The notes under the pieces are model-generated. The model was not told the origin of the DNA. It saw only the letters and a list, made by a program, of their open reading frames with translations, and made no database searches. The position numbers and the translations under genes are program-made. DNA of 23,370 nucleotides. Source: an uncultured Flavonifractor sp. (lineage in GTDB: Bacteria > Bacillota > Clostridia > Oscillospirales > Oscillospiraceae). The stretch lies in assembly GCA_947384055.1 (NCBI GenBank), contig CANDFO010000035.1, positions 1-23,370 of the forward strand, in the 5' to 3' direction. Shown piece after piece: positions 1 to 6,648 of the stretch (positions are counted from its first letter, which is position 1; each line of letters opens with the position of its first letter).

Positions 1-165
1 GGATACGGCCTGCTGCGCGCACCTTTTAGGCACACTTGCAGGCCGAGAAGTGTCAATTTCGAGGCACATGTCCCCGAAAATGACCAATTTTGACTTTATT
101 TTGCCGCCCTAGGGCGGCAAAACCCTGCGGGGCCTTCCTGCGGGGGAAGTTTTTCGACAGTCTGA
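1..165 (+). repeat. Dispersed 205-bp intergenic element, copy A (left end outside window)
   Basis: The sequence matches the copies at 6410-6614, 11750-11955 and (reverse orientation) 13752-13955 nearly throughout. It contains the conserved GCACACTTGCAGG segment, the CGAGGCACATGTCC loop flanked by TTTCG/CGAAAA arms, the TTTTGCCGCCC/GGGCGGCAAAA hairpin and the terminal TTTTTCGACAGTCTGA. The window starts inside the element, so its left-end hairpin and left flank are not visible. Different open frames run through different copies, which argues for a structural rather than coding element. Confidence 0.85.
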
Positions 166-204
166 TCTGCTCCTGTTCCCCGTTGAACGGGGAACAGGAG
201 CAGA
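166..204. terminator. Palindrome flanking repeat copy A
   Basis: An 18-nt arm starting CTGCTCCTGTTCCCC pairs perfectly with its complement around a very short loop and abuts the right end of the repeat. By analogy with the three complete loci it is probably one of two locus-specific terminator palindromes around the element; the partner would lie left of the window. Only a poor T-run follows (GAAATTTT), so terminator activity is uncertain. Confidence 0.5.
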
Positions 205-223
205 AGAAATTTTCGCGGCGAGG

Positions 224-252
224 TTGACCTTGCCCCCGCTTTCCTGTACAAT
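224..252 (+). promoter_or_regulatory. Sigma-A-type promoter of pcrA
   Basis: TTGACC at 224-229 and TACAAT at 247-252 are separated by 17 bp. The predicted start near 259 leaves a leader of about 58 nt, which contains a small hairpin (GCCGTCC/GGGCGGC) before the AAGGAG ribosome-binding site of pcrA. Confidence 0.7.
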
Positions 253-316
253 AGAAACTACCACCGAGAGCCGTCCACGTAATGGGCGGCTTCCGCATTG
301 CTAAGGAGCGCACATC

Positions 317-2812
317 ATGCTGAACAGAGAAGAAGAACTGCGGTTCTGCAAAGCCAGACGAACGGCCATTGGGCTGGATTTTCAGAATTTGAACCCGGAG
401 CAGCGCCGGGGTGTGCTGGCCACCGAAGGTCCGCTGCTGCTGCTGGCGGGAGCGGGCAGCGGGAAAACCACTGTTCTCATCCATCGAATTTCCAATCTCA
501 TCCGATACGGGCGGGGGGCGGACTCTGACGAAGTCCCCGGCTGGGTGACGGAGGCCGACCTGGAATTTCTGGAAGATTACATACAGCATCCGGACCCGGC
601 CCGGAAGCCGGACATGGAGCGCCTGTGCCGGCTGGAGCCTGCCGTGCCCTGGTCCATTATCGCCATCACCTTTACCAATAAGGCGGCGGGAGAGCTGAAG
701 GAGCGGCTGGAGCGGATGCTGGGGCCCCAGGCCAACGATATCTGGGCCAGCACCTTCCACTCGGCCTGCGTGCGCATCCTCCGGCGGGACATCGACCGGC
801 TGGGCTTTGGCAGCTCCTTTACCATTTATGACTCTGCCGACTCTGAGCGCGTGATAAAAGACATTATCAGGGATTTCAACCTGGATGAGAAGGCGTTTCC
901 GCCCCGGTCGGTGCTGGGCTACATTTCCCGGGCGAAAGACGCCATGCAGATGGGGAGAGACTATCTGGACCAGTGTGAAAAGGCTGGCGACCTGCGTCTG
1001 ACCAAGATTGCAAAGGTATACGTGGAATATGAGCGCCGCCTGCGGGAGGCCAACGCCCTGGATTTTGACGACATTATTCTGGATACGGTCCGGCTGCTGC
1101 TGGAATTTCAGGACGTACGGGAATATTACCAGAAAAAATTCCGTTACGTATTAATTGACGAATACCAGGATACCAACAATCTCCAGTACCGGCTGGCCTC
1201 CGCCCTGGCGGGAGGGTATGAGAACATCTGCGTGGTAGGTGACGACGACCAGTCTATCTACCGTTTCCGGGGAGCCACCATTGAAAATATCCTCTCGTTT
1301 GAGCACCAGTATTCCGGGGCGCGGGTCATCCGCCTGGAGCAGAACTACCGTTCCAGCAAAAATATTCTGGGGGCATCCAACGCGGTGATCCGCAACAACC
1401 AAGGACGCAAGGGGAAAGAGCTGTGGACCGACCAGGCGGCGGGCGACAAGGTCCAGCAGTATACCGCCATGAACGAGCACGAGGAGGCCCAGTACGTGGC
1501 CGCCCAGATTCTGGCGGGGTTTTCTGCCGGACGGCAGTGGAAGGACCATGCGGTGCTCTACCGCATGAACGCCCAGTCCAATCAGCTGGAACAGGCCTTT
1601 AAACGGAATGGGGTGCCCTATCGCATCATCGGGGGCATCCGCTTCTTCGACCGGGCGGAGGTGAAAGACATGCTGGCTTACCTCAGCGTGGTCAATAATC
1701 CCGGCGACGACCTGCGGCTGGGCCGCATTATCAACAACCCGCCCCGGGGCATCGGCAATACCACCATTGACCGGGCGCAGGCCATTGCCCGGCGGGAAGG
1801 GCGGTCCCTGTGGGATGTGGTGGACAACTCCAGAGACTATCCGGAGCTCCAGAAGGCTGCCCCTAAGCTGGCCCAGTTTGCCAGCCTGATCCGGGAGCTG
1901 CGGAACCTCTCGGCGGAGCTTCCCCTGCCGGAGTTCTACGAGGAACTGGTGGTCCGCACCGGCTACGGCGTCATGCTGGAGCAAAAGAATACCGTTGAGG
2001 ACCGCACCCGTCTGGAAAACGTACGTGAATTGCTCTCGTCCATCCAGAATTACCTGGAAAATGCCGGGGAGACGCCCACACTGGCGGGATTCCTGGATGA
2101 AATCGCCCTGTACACCGACCTGGACAGCCATGACCCGGAAGAGGACTGTGTGGTGATGATGACCATGCACTCGGCCAAAGGCCTGGAGTTCCCGGTGGTC
2201 TTTGTGGTGGGGGTGGAGGAGGGAATTTTTCCCGGTATCCGTTCCATCGGAGAGCCTGAGGAGATGGAGGAGGAGCGTCGGCTCTGCTACGTGGCCATGA
2301 CCCGGGCCAAGGAGCGGCTGCATATGACCTGCGCCTCCCAGCGGATGCTCTTCGGCCGCACCAACGCCAACCGGCCCTCCCGCTTTTTGGGGGAGATTCC
2401 GCCGGAATTTGTGGAGCAGTCCGGCCACAGCCGCTACGGGTCCTCCGGCGGAGAGGGGGAGCGGCCCCAGCCTGCTGAGGGCGGCTTCCGCCGCCGGACG
2501 CCGGTAAAGCGGACCTATGACCGGGGGTACTCCATGGGTGGCGGATACTCCGCGCCGGGCAGCGGGGAGCAGGCGGCTCCGGACTGGAAAAGTCCCGGGA
2601 CCAGCCGTTCCGCCGCGGATTTTTGGGGCTTCCGCAAGGGGGATACGGTGGTCCATAAGGCTTTTGGCCAGGGGCTGATCACTGGACTGAGCCCCATTGA
2701 AAAGGATGGTACGGTGGCGGATGTGCTGGTAGAAATCGCATTTGACAGCATCGGCACCAAAAAGCTCCTCTTGAAATCGGTGGCACAGTTTATGAAAAAA
2801 TGCGGGGAGTAA
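317..2812 (+). CDS. pcrA: ATP-dependent DNA helicase PcrA/UvrD
   Basis: A superfamily 1A 3'-5' DNA helicase acting in nucleotide excision repair, replication restart and removal of recombinase filaments. The 831 residues show motif I (Walker A, AGAGSGKTT, residues 44-52), motif Ia (AITFTNKAA, about 116-124), motif II (DEYQDTN, 281-287), motif III (GDDDQSIYRFRGA, about 308-320) and the late motif TMHSAKGLEF. The C-terminal GDTVVHKAFGQG segment matches the Tudor-like tail of Gram-positive PcrA that contacts RNA polymerase. The ATG has AAGGAG 8-9 nt upstream, and a good promoter lies at 224-252. About 40 residues are inserted between motifs I and Ia compared with E. coli UvrD. The gene ends 16 bp from the convergent HAD gene with no hairpin between them. 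Family assignment is certain; PcrA rather than UvrD is by Gram-positive convention. Confidence 0.96.
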   Translation: MLNREEELRFCKARRTAIGLDFQNLNPEQRRGVLATEGPLLLLAGAGSGKTTVLIHRISNLIRYGRGADSDEVPGWVTEADLEFLEDYIQHPDPARKPDMERLCRLEPAVPWSIIAITFTNKAAGELKERLERMLGPQANDIWASTFHSACVRILRRDIDRLGFGSSFTIYDSADSERVIKDIIRDFNLDEKAFPPRSVLGYISRAKDAMQMGRDYLDQCEKAGDLRLTKIAKVYVEYERRLREANALDFDDIILDTVRLLLEFQDVREYYQKKFRYVLIDEYQDTNNLQYRLASALAGGYENICVVGDDDQSIYRFRGATIENILSFEHQYSGARVIRLEQNYRSSKNILGASNAVIRNNQGRKGKELWTDQAAGDKVQQYTAMNEHEEAQYVAAQILAGFSAGRQWKDHAVLYRMNAQSNQLEQAFKRNGVPYRIIGGIRFFDRAEVKDMLAYLSVVNNPGDDLRLGRIINNPPRGIGNTTIDRAQAIARREGRSLWDVVDNSRDYPELQKAAPKLAQFASLIRELRNLSAELPLPEFYEELVVRTGYGVMLEQKNTVEDRTRLENVRELLSSIQNYLENAGETPTLAGFLDEIALYTDLDSHDPEEDCVVMMTMHSAKGLEFPVVFVVGVEEGIFPGIRSIGEPEEMEEERRLCYVAMTRAKERLHMTCASQRMLFGRTNANRPSRFLGEIPPEFVEQSGHSRYGSSGGEGERPQPAEGGFRRRTPVKRTYDRGYSMGGGYSAPGSGEQAAPDWKSPGTSRSAADFWGFRKGDTVVHKAFGQGLITGLSPIEKDGTVADVLVEIAFDSIGTKKLLLKSVAQFMKKCGE

Positions 2813-2828
2813 CAGGCTATGCCGGAGC

Positions 2829-3461
2829 TCACCCCCGCAGCAGCTCTGAAAAGCTGTGGATGTACCGGTCGCAAAAGGTCCGCATCTCCGCCTCGTAATG
2901 GGCATAAAAGGGGTCATAGACTCCTGTGACGGCAATACCGGCTGCCTGGGCGGAGCGGCAGGCGCCGGGGGAGTCGTCAAAAAGAGCGCACCGGCGGCCC
3001 GGCAGTCCCAGATGCTCCAGCAGCAGGGGGAAAGCCCGGGGATCCCGTTTTTCCAGACCCAGCTCCTGGGCGTAGACGACCTCCTGAAAATACCCCGCCA
3101 GGCTGTGCCGCTCCAAGGCGGAGCGGCACAGCTCCGGCACACAGGCGGTGAAAAGCACCATGGCCTCCCCATCCCGGCGGCACTGCTCCAAAAATTCCAC
3201 CGCCGCCGGCTTCAGGCGCAGGCGTTCACCGTAGGCGTCCCTGCTCAGCTCCAGCCACTCAGCCATGATATCCTCCGGGGACATGTCCAGCTTATAGTAG
3301 CTCCGGGTGAACTGGGCGGCGATGGGAAAAATAGAGTGTCCTACCGTCTCGTTATACTCCGGCGTGGACTTCAGTCCCCGCCGGGCCAGAAAGATGTCGT
3401 CCACGTCCATCCATATCCTGTTGGAATCGGCCAGGGTCCCGTCAAAATCGAATATCAGCAT
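2829..3461 (-). CDS. HAD-superfamily hydrolase (phosphatase-like)
   Basis: A 210-residue haloacid dehalogenase-type phosphohydrolase. Motif I is at the extreme N-terminus (LIFDFDGTLAD: nucleophile Asp and acid/base Asp two residues on). Motif II is the Thr in VLFTACVPE, the motif III Lys lies in GLEKRDPRAFP, and motif IV is ALFDDSPG. A helical cap sits between motifs I and II, as in phosphoglycolate/beta-phosphoglucomutase-type members. The substrate cannot be told from sequence. The start at 3461 is set by GGGAGG 8 nt upstream and by motif I; a longer upstream frame runs antisense-like through the glycosylase gene and is not credible. It lies 32 nt downstream of the DNA glycosylase gene, so the two are probably cotranscribed; a link to repair-product clean-up is only a guess. 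Confidence 0.9.
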   Translation of the reverse strand: MLIFDFDGTLADSNRIWMDVDDIFLARRGLKSTPEYNETVGHSIFPIAAQFTRSYYKLDMSPEDIMAEWLELSRDAYGERLRLKPAAVEFLEQCRRDGEAMVLFTACVPELCRSALERHSLAGYFQEVVYAQELGLEKRDPRAFPLLLEHLGLPGRRCALFDDSPGACRSAQAAGIAVTGVYDPFYAHYEAEMRTFCDRYIHSFSELLRG

Positions 3462-3493
3462 CAGATAATCCTCCCGGTATAGGCTTGCGGCTG

Positions 3494-4081
3494 TTAGAAA
3501 TAGAACCGCCAGGGGAAATCCACGGCCTCTTCCGCGTAGTCGATGCCAATGCGCTTTCCCGTGTGGATCTCCGGCGGAGTCTCCCCGGTATCCCAGACAA
3601 AGAGGATGTCCCCGGTCAGGTCCAAGCCGTTCTGGGCCCGGGTCAGCTCCAGGGCTTTGCACAGCTTCCCGGGGCCGTTGAGAAAGTTTTTCCGCTGGTA
3701 AGCGCTCAGCTGTTCCAGTGGTTTTCCGTACCGGGTCCGGGCCAGCAGCTCCGTATCCCCGGCGGGCTCCAGCCCCCGAATGAGCACGGCGCAGGGCTCT
3801 CCTTCCGCTTCGGTGACGAAGTTGAGGCAGTGGTACATGCCGTAAATCAGGTAGATATAGGCCGTCCCCGGCGGCGCGAAGAGCGTCTGGGTACGGGGGG
3901 TGCGTTTATAGCCATAGGCGTGGCAGGCTTTATCCACGCGGCCCACATAGGCCTCGGTCTCACAGATGCGGCCGCAGAGATACCGGCCGTCTGCCGTCCG
4001 GCGCACCACATATTTGCCCAGCAGCAGCCGGGCCGCCTCCAGGGTATCTCGGCTGTAAAAATCCCGCGTTAGTTTTCCCAA
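3494..4081 (-). CDS. mpg: Alkylpurine (3-methyladenine) DNA glycosylase, MPG/AAG family
   Basis: This 195-residue base-excision-repair enzyme removes alkylated purines such as 3-methyladenine. It belongs to the AAG/MPG family, not to the helix-hairpin-helix AlkA or Tag families. Family landmarks are ICETEAYVG, with the catalytic Glu and the base-stacking Tyr at residues 43 and 45, His54 in KACHAYG, the YIYLIYGMYHCLN strand that carries the DNA-intercalating Tyr, and LIRGLEP. The start is a TTG at 4081-4079 preceded by GGGAGG with 8-nt spacing; no ATG is available at this position. It is the first gene of a likely two-gene unit with the HAD hydrolase and is divergent from the EamA transporter gene. 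Confidence 0.94.
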   Translation of the reverse strand: MGKLTRDFYSRDTLEAARLLLGKYVVRRTADGRYLCGRICETEAYVGRVDKACHAYGYKRTPRTQTLFAPPGTAYIYLIYGMYHCLNFVTEAEGEPCAVLIRGLEPAGDTELLARTRYGKPLEQLSAYQRKNFLNGPGKLCKALELTRAQNGLDLTGDILFVWDTGETPPEIHTGKRIGIDYAEEAVDFPWRFYF

Positions 4082-4174
4082 TGTCTATTCCTCCCGCCAA
4101 TGATGCGGCCCTGGCCTCTGCCGCCGGGGATTACGCAAAAAGTATAACACAGTTTGAGAGAAAGAGGTACTGTT

Positions 4175-5083
4175 ATGTCTGAACAAAAAGAAGGCGGCCT
4201 GCTGGCCCGCTTTGCCTCACCCATTATCGTCCTGGCAACCATTATCTGGGGCAGCTCCTTTGTGGTAATGAAAAACAGCGTGGATGTGCTGCCCACATTC
4301 TGGCTGCTGGCCATCCGGTTCAGCTTCGCCGCGCTGGTGCTGTCGCTGGCGTTTTGGAAGCGCTGGAAGGTGCTGGATAAGCAATACCTCATCGGCGGCA
4401 CGGTGATGGGCTTCTGCCTGTTTGTGGCTTATGCTTTCCAGACCTACGGCCTGGCCCGCACTACCCCCGGCAAGAATGCTTTTCTTACCGCTGTCTACTG
4501 TGTAATTGTGCCGTTCCTGTATTGGATTATCGCCAGACGCCGCCCGGATAAGTTCAACGTCATCGCCGCGGTGCTGTGCATTGCGGGCATCGGCCTGGTG
4601 TCGATTACCGGAGAGGACGCCGCCGCTTTCAATCTGGGGGATATTCTGACGCTGGTCGGCGGATTTTTCTTTGCCGCCCATATTGTGGCGGTGGATAAAT
4701 ATGCGGAGGGGCGGGATATCTTCATTCTCACTGCGCTGCAATTTGCCTCCTTCGCGCTGTTCTCCTGGATAGGGGTGCTTGTTACCCGCGCGCCGCTGAC
4801 GGAGGGCGTTTTTACAGGCGAGCTGGTCTTTGGCCTGGCCTATCTGGTGATTTTTGCCTCCTGCGGTGCGCTGCTGTTCCAGAATATCGGGCAGAAATAT
4901 ACCGCTCCGGCCACTGCAGCGGTGCTCCTCTCCCTGGAGGCCCCCTTCGGTGTGCTGTTCTCCATCCTTTGGGCGGACGAAAAACCGACGCCCCTGATGT
5001 TCCTGGGATTTGCCCTGATTTTTATTGCGGTGGTGTGCTCCGAGACCAAGTTCTCCTTCCTGCGGAAGGGCGGGGCTGGCTGA
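4175..5083 (+). CDS. EamA/RhaT-family DMT-superfamily transporter
   Basis: A 302-residue integral membrane protein of the drug/metabolite transporter superfamily with two EamA repeats and about ten hydrophobic helices. The first helix contains the family-typical ATIIWGSSFVVMK, and the second repeat runs from about VLCIAGIGLVSITGE onward to a final helix (FLGFALIFIAVVCSE). Substrates vary across the family (amino acids, nucleotide precursors and others) and cannot be assigned here. The ATG at 4175 has AAAGAGGT upstream; a TTG 21 nt earlier would place the start before the ribosome-binding site and is unlikely. It is monocistronic, ending at a strong terminator at 5113-5156. Confidence 0.92.
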   Translation: MSEQKEGGLLARFASPIIVLATIIWGSSFVVMKNSVDVLPTFWLLAIRFSFAALVLSLAFWKRWKVLDKQYLIGGTVMGFCLFVAYAFQTYGLARTTPGKNAFLTAVYCVIVPFLYWIIARRRPDKFNVIAAVLCIAGIGLVSITGEDAAAFNLGDILTLVGGFFFAAHIVAVDKYAEGRDIFILTALQFASFALFSWIGVLVTRAPLTEGVFTGELVFGLAYLVIFASCGALLFQNIGQKYTAPATAAVLLSLEAPFGVLFSILWADEKPTPLMFLGFALIFIAVVCSETKFSFLRKGGAG

Positions 5084-5112
5084 AGGCTCCGCAGGGTTTT
5101 TCGCGGACGGAA

Positions 5113-5156
5113 CCGCTGACCTGACCGGTATACGCCGGCCGGGTCAGCGGTTTTTT
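5113..5156 (+). terminator. Rho-independent terminator of the EamA transporter gene
   Basis: CCGCTGACC pairs with GGGTCAGCGG, with a GC-rich inner part (CCGG/CCGG), and is followed directly by six T. It begins 29 nt after the stop codon. Confidence 0.88.
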
Positions 5157-5197
5157 GCGGGGCCTGTTGGGAACTGCTCCGGACCACAGTCAAGCAA

Positions 5198-5238
5198 GTT
5201 CAAAAGGATCAATTCGACACCTTTGAACCCAGCAGCGG
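5198..5238. repeat. Degenerate copy of the hairpin module found at 20159-20200
   Basis: GTTCAAAAGG (5198-5207) and CCTTTGAAC (5220-5228) form an imperfect hairpin followed by CCAGCAGCGG. The same order, with a perfect stem and CCTGCGGCG, occurs at 20160-20199. A small CGGT/ACCG hairpin follows here, as a larger one follows there. It lies between the EamA terminator and the end of the DUF1294 gene. Confidence 0.5.
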
Positions 5239-5251
5239 TCAATCACCGCCG

Positions 5252-5271
5252 GAGGCCGCAAACGCGGCCTC
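5252..5271 (-). terminator. Hairpin downstream of the DUF1294 gene
   Basis: An 8-bp perfect stem (GAGGCCGC/GCGGCCTC, 4-nt loop) lies 8 nt beyond the stop codon of the minus-strand gene. There is no T-run on the minus side, so it is a weak terminator or an RNA 3'-end protector. Confidence 0.4.
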
Positions 5272-5279
5272 ATTTCAGA

Positions 5280-5552
5280 CTATATAAGCCGGAGCAAAAC
5301 GCACTGCGCCAGCAGGATGGCGGGCAGGCCGTACCTGAAATACCAATGCCTGGTTTTATGGCGGAACATCCACATGCCCAGCACCGCTCCCGCCGCACCG
5401 CCCAGCAGGGCAAACAGGAACAGCGTGCGCTCGGGTACCCGCCGCGGGCTTTTGCGCCTGGCGCGGCGCTTATCCACGCCCATCAGGACAAAGGAGATAA
5501 GATTGACTGCCAGTCCATAGCCCAGCAGCCAGGGCAGAAATTGCTCTCTCAT
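5280..5552 (-). CDS. DUF1294-family small membrane protein
   Basis: A 90-residue protein with three hydrophobic segments (roughly residues 5-25, 45-62 and 73-88). It carries the DUF1294 signature: GVDKRRARR after the first helix, then RVPERTLF, LLGGAAGAVLGM and FRHKTRHWYF. The biochemical function of the family is unknown. The chosen start is the ATG at 5552; an in-frame TTG at 5564 is possible. Neither has a strong ribosome-binding site, so the start is uncertain. It stands alone, followed by a hairpin at 5252-5271. Confidence 0.82.
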   Translation of the reverse strand: MREQFLPWLLGYGLAVNLISFVLMGVDKRRARRKSPRRVPERTLFLFALLGGAAGAVLGMWMFRHKTRHWYFRYGLPAILLAQCVLLRLI

Positions 5553-5667
5553 AGCGGTTCTCAATTCAAAAAGTTATTTTACGGCGCCGGAGTACCGCCC
5601 GGCGCGCGGAAATTTTTCGGAGCCTGTCCCATGCCTCAGCCCGTGGGGGGAGATGCTGAGCGGGCGC

Positions 5668-6294
5668 TCAGGGAAAGGCCGCCGAAACAAAACCGCCGCG
5701 CCGCCTGGTGGTCTCCAGCCAGAGGGCGAGGTCGATCTCCAGGGATTTGCCGCTGTCCAGGATCAACGCGCGCGCCCCGTCCAAACCGACGATTGTTACC
5801 CAGTGCCACCAGTCCAGCTCCTTCACCTTCCCGTGATGGAGGTTCAGGAAAGGCACCGGGCACTCCTGTGACAGGCCGCTGCGGATGAATTGGGAAACCT
5901 CGTCATAAGAGGGCCGCCTGGTCCGGGCCGCCGGTATCGCCAGCATGGACACGGACAGCGGAACGCCGCAGGCCTCGGCATAGGAGGCCATGCCGTCCCG
6001 CATCATCTCCGGCCGGTTGAGGCCGTGCATGGACGGGGTCACATATGTCCAGACCCGGCACATGTGTTCTGTAAAGGCCGCCCGGCTGCTCACATCCCCG
6101 GGACACAGGGGCGCCATTTCCGGACGGCTCCGGGCGAGATAGGCGAAGGTTACGGCGGCGGCGGTAGGTCCGCACCCGGCCCGCTGTTGCCAGAGGGTGG
6201 GAAACCAGTCCTGGTCGGCCCCCTCCGTGACCGTACCGTCAGGACCGGCGATCCGCCAGAACTCCGGATGGAGCAGATTGATCCGTGTATGCAC
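5668..6294 (-). CDS. C39-like putative cysteine peptidase (papain-like fold)
   Basis: A 208-residue protein with no clear signal peptide or membrane segment. It has the layout of papain-like peptidase C39-type domains: Gln and Cys in QQRAGCGPTAAAVTFAYLAR (Cys41 at the start of a helix), His164 in LDWWHWVTIVG, and Asp180 in ARALILDSGK. Together these would form a Gln-Cys-His-Asp catalytic set. The start is a GTG at 6294 with GGAGAGG about 12 nt upstream, a rather long spacing, so a nearby alternative is possible. The gene is followed by DUF1294 on the same strand after 115 nt. The substrate is unknown, and without an ABC exporter alongside it is not a bacteriocin C39 leader peptidase in any obvious way. 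Confidence 0.72.
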   Translation of the reverse strand: MHTRINLLHPEFWRIAGPDGTVTEGADQDWFPTLWQQRAGCGPTAAAVTFAYLARSRPEMAPLCPGDVSSRAAFTEHMCRVWTYVTPSMHGLNRPEMMRDGMASYAEACGVPLSVSMLAIPAARTRRPSYDEVSQFIRSGLSQECPVPFLNLHHGKVKELDWWHWVTIVGLDGARALILDSGKSLEIDLALWLETTRRRGGFVSAAFP

Positions 6295-6384
6295 AGCCGT
6301 GCACCGCCTCTCCGTTTAAATGGTTGCGTTGGACTGTCAAAAAAATACCCTGGCGGCATTCGACCGTTCCGGGGAATACTCAAA

Positions 6385-6409
6385 GGGGCGGAGCTCTGCT
6401 CCGCCCCCT
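6385..6409. repeat. Locus-B flanking palindrome, distal copy
   Basis: A palindrome with arms GGGGCGGAGC/GCTCCGCCCC that is identical over 25 nt to 6615-6639 on the other side of the repeat. In the direction of leuS transcription (minus) it is followed by TTTGAG, making it the copy that retains a short T-run. Confidence 0.8.
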
Positions 6410-6614
6410 AGCTTGTCAAAAAAGGCCTTTGGCCTTTTTTGACAAAGGGGATGCGGCCTGCCGCGCGCACCCTTTGGGTACACTTGCAGGCCGGGCAGTG
6501 TCATTTCCGAGGCACATGTCCTCGAAAATGACCAATTTTGACTTTGTTTTGCCGCCTTCGGGCGGCAAAACTCTGCGAGGCTTTCCCGTGGGGAAAGTTT
6601 TTCGACAGTCTGAG
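6410..6614 (+). repeat. Dispersed 205-bp intergenic element, copy B (complete)
   Basis: A complete copy downstream of leuS. Order of parts: a left-end hairpin with a perfect 15-bp stem (TTGTCAAAAAAGGCC and its complement), a CGGCCTGC/GCAGGCCG stem around CCCTTTGGG, a TCATTT/AAATGA stem, the TTTTGCCGCC/GGCGGCAAAA hairpin, a CTTTCCC/GGGAAAG hairpin, and the end TTTTTCGACAGTCTGA. The two ends are imperfect inverted repeats of the form TCAGNNTGTCGAAAAA. No transposase is present. Confidence 0.88.
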
Positions 6615-6639
6615 GGGGCGGAGCTCTGCTCCGCCCCCT
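6615..6639 (-). terminator. leuS-proximal palindrome (locus-B flanking copy)
   Basis: A hairpin with arms of about 10 bp (GGGGCGGAGC/GCTCCGCCCC), 9 nt beyond the leuS stop codon. It would act as the leuS terminator hairpin but is followed by TCAGACTG from the repeat instead of a T-run. Identical to 6385-6409. Confidence 0.65.
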
Positions 6640-6648
6640 GACTGAATG

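Noticed and set aside
5025..5888. Long open frames antisense to or overlapping DUF1294 and the C39-like gene, and similar frames antisense to leuS, murA and pcrA
   Set aside because: These are typical of high-GC coding DNA: they oppose genes with clear family motifs, lack ribosome-binding sites and have low-complexity Arg/Pro/Gly-rich translations.
6333..6346. ACTGTCAAAAAAAT near the start of the C39-like gene, resembling both a -35 box and an end of the 205-bp element
   Set aside because: As a promoter, TTGACA on the minus strand lacks a fitting -10 and would leave almost no leader; as an element end it is too short to distinguish from chance.
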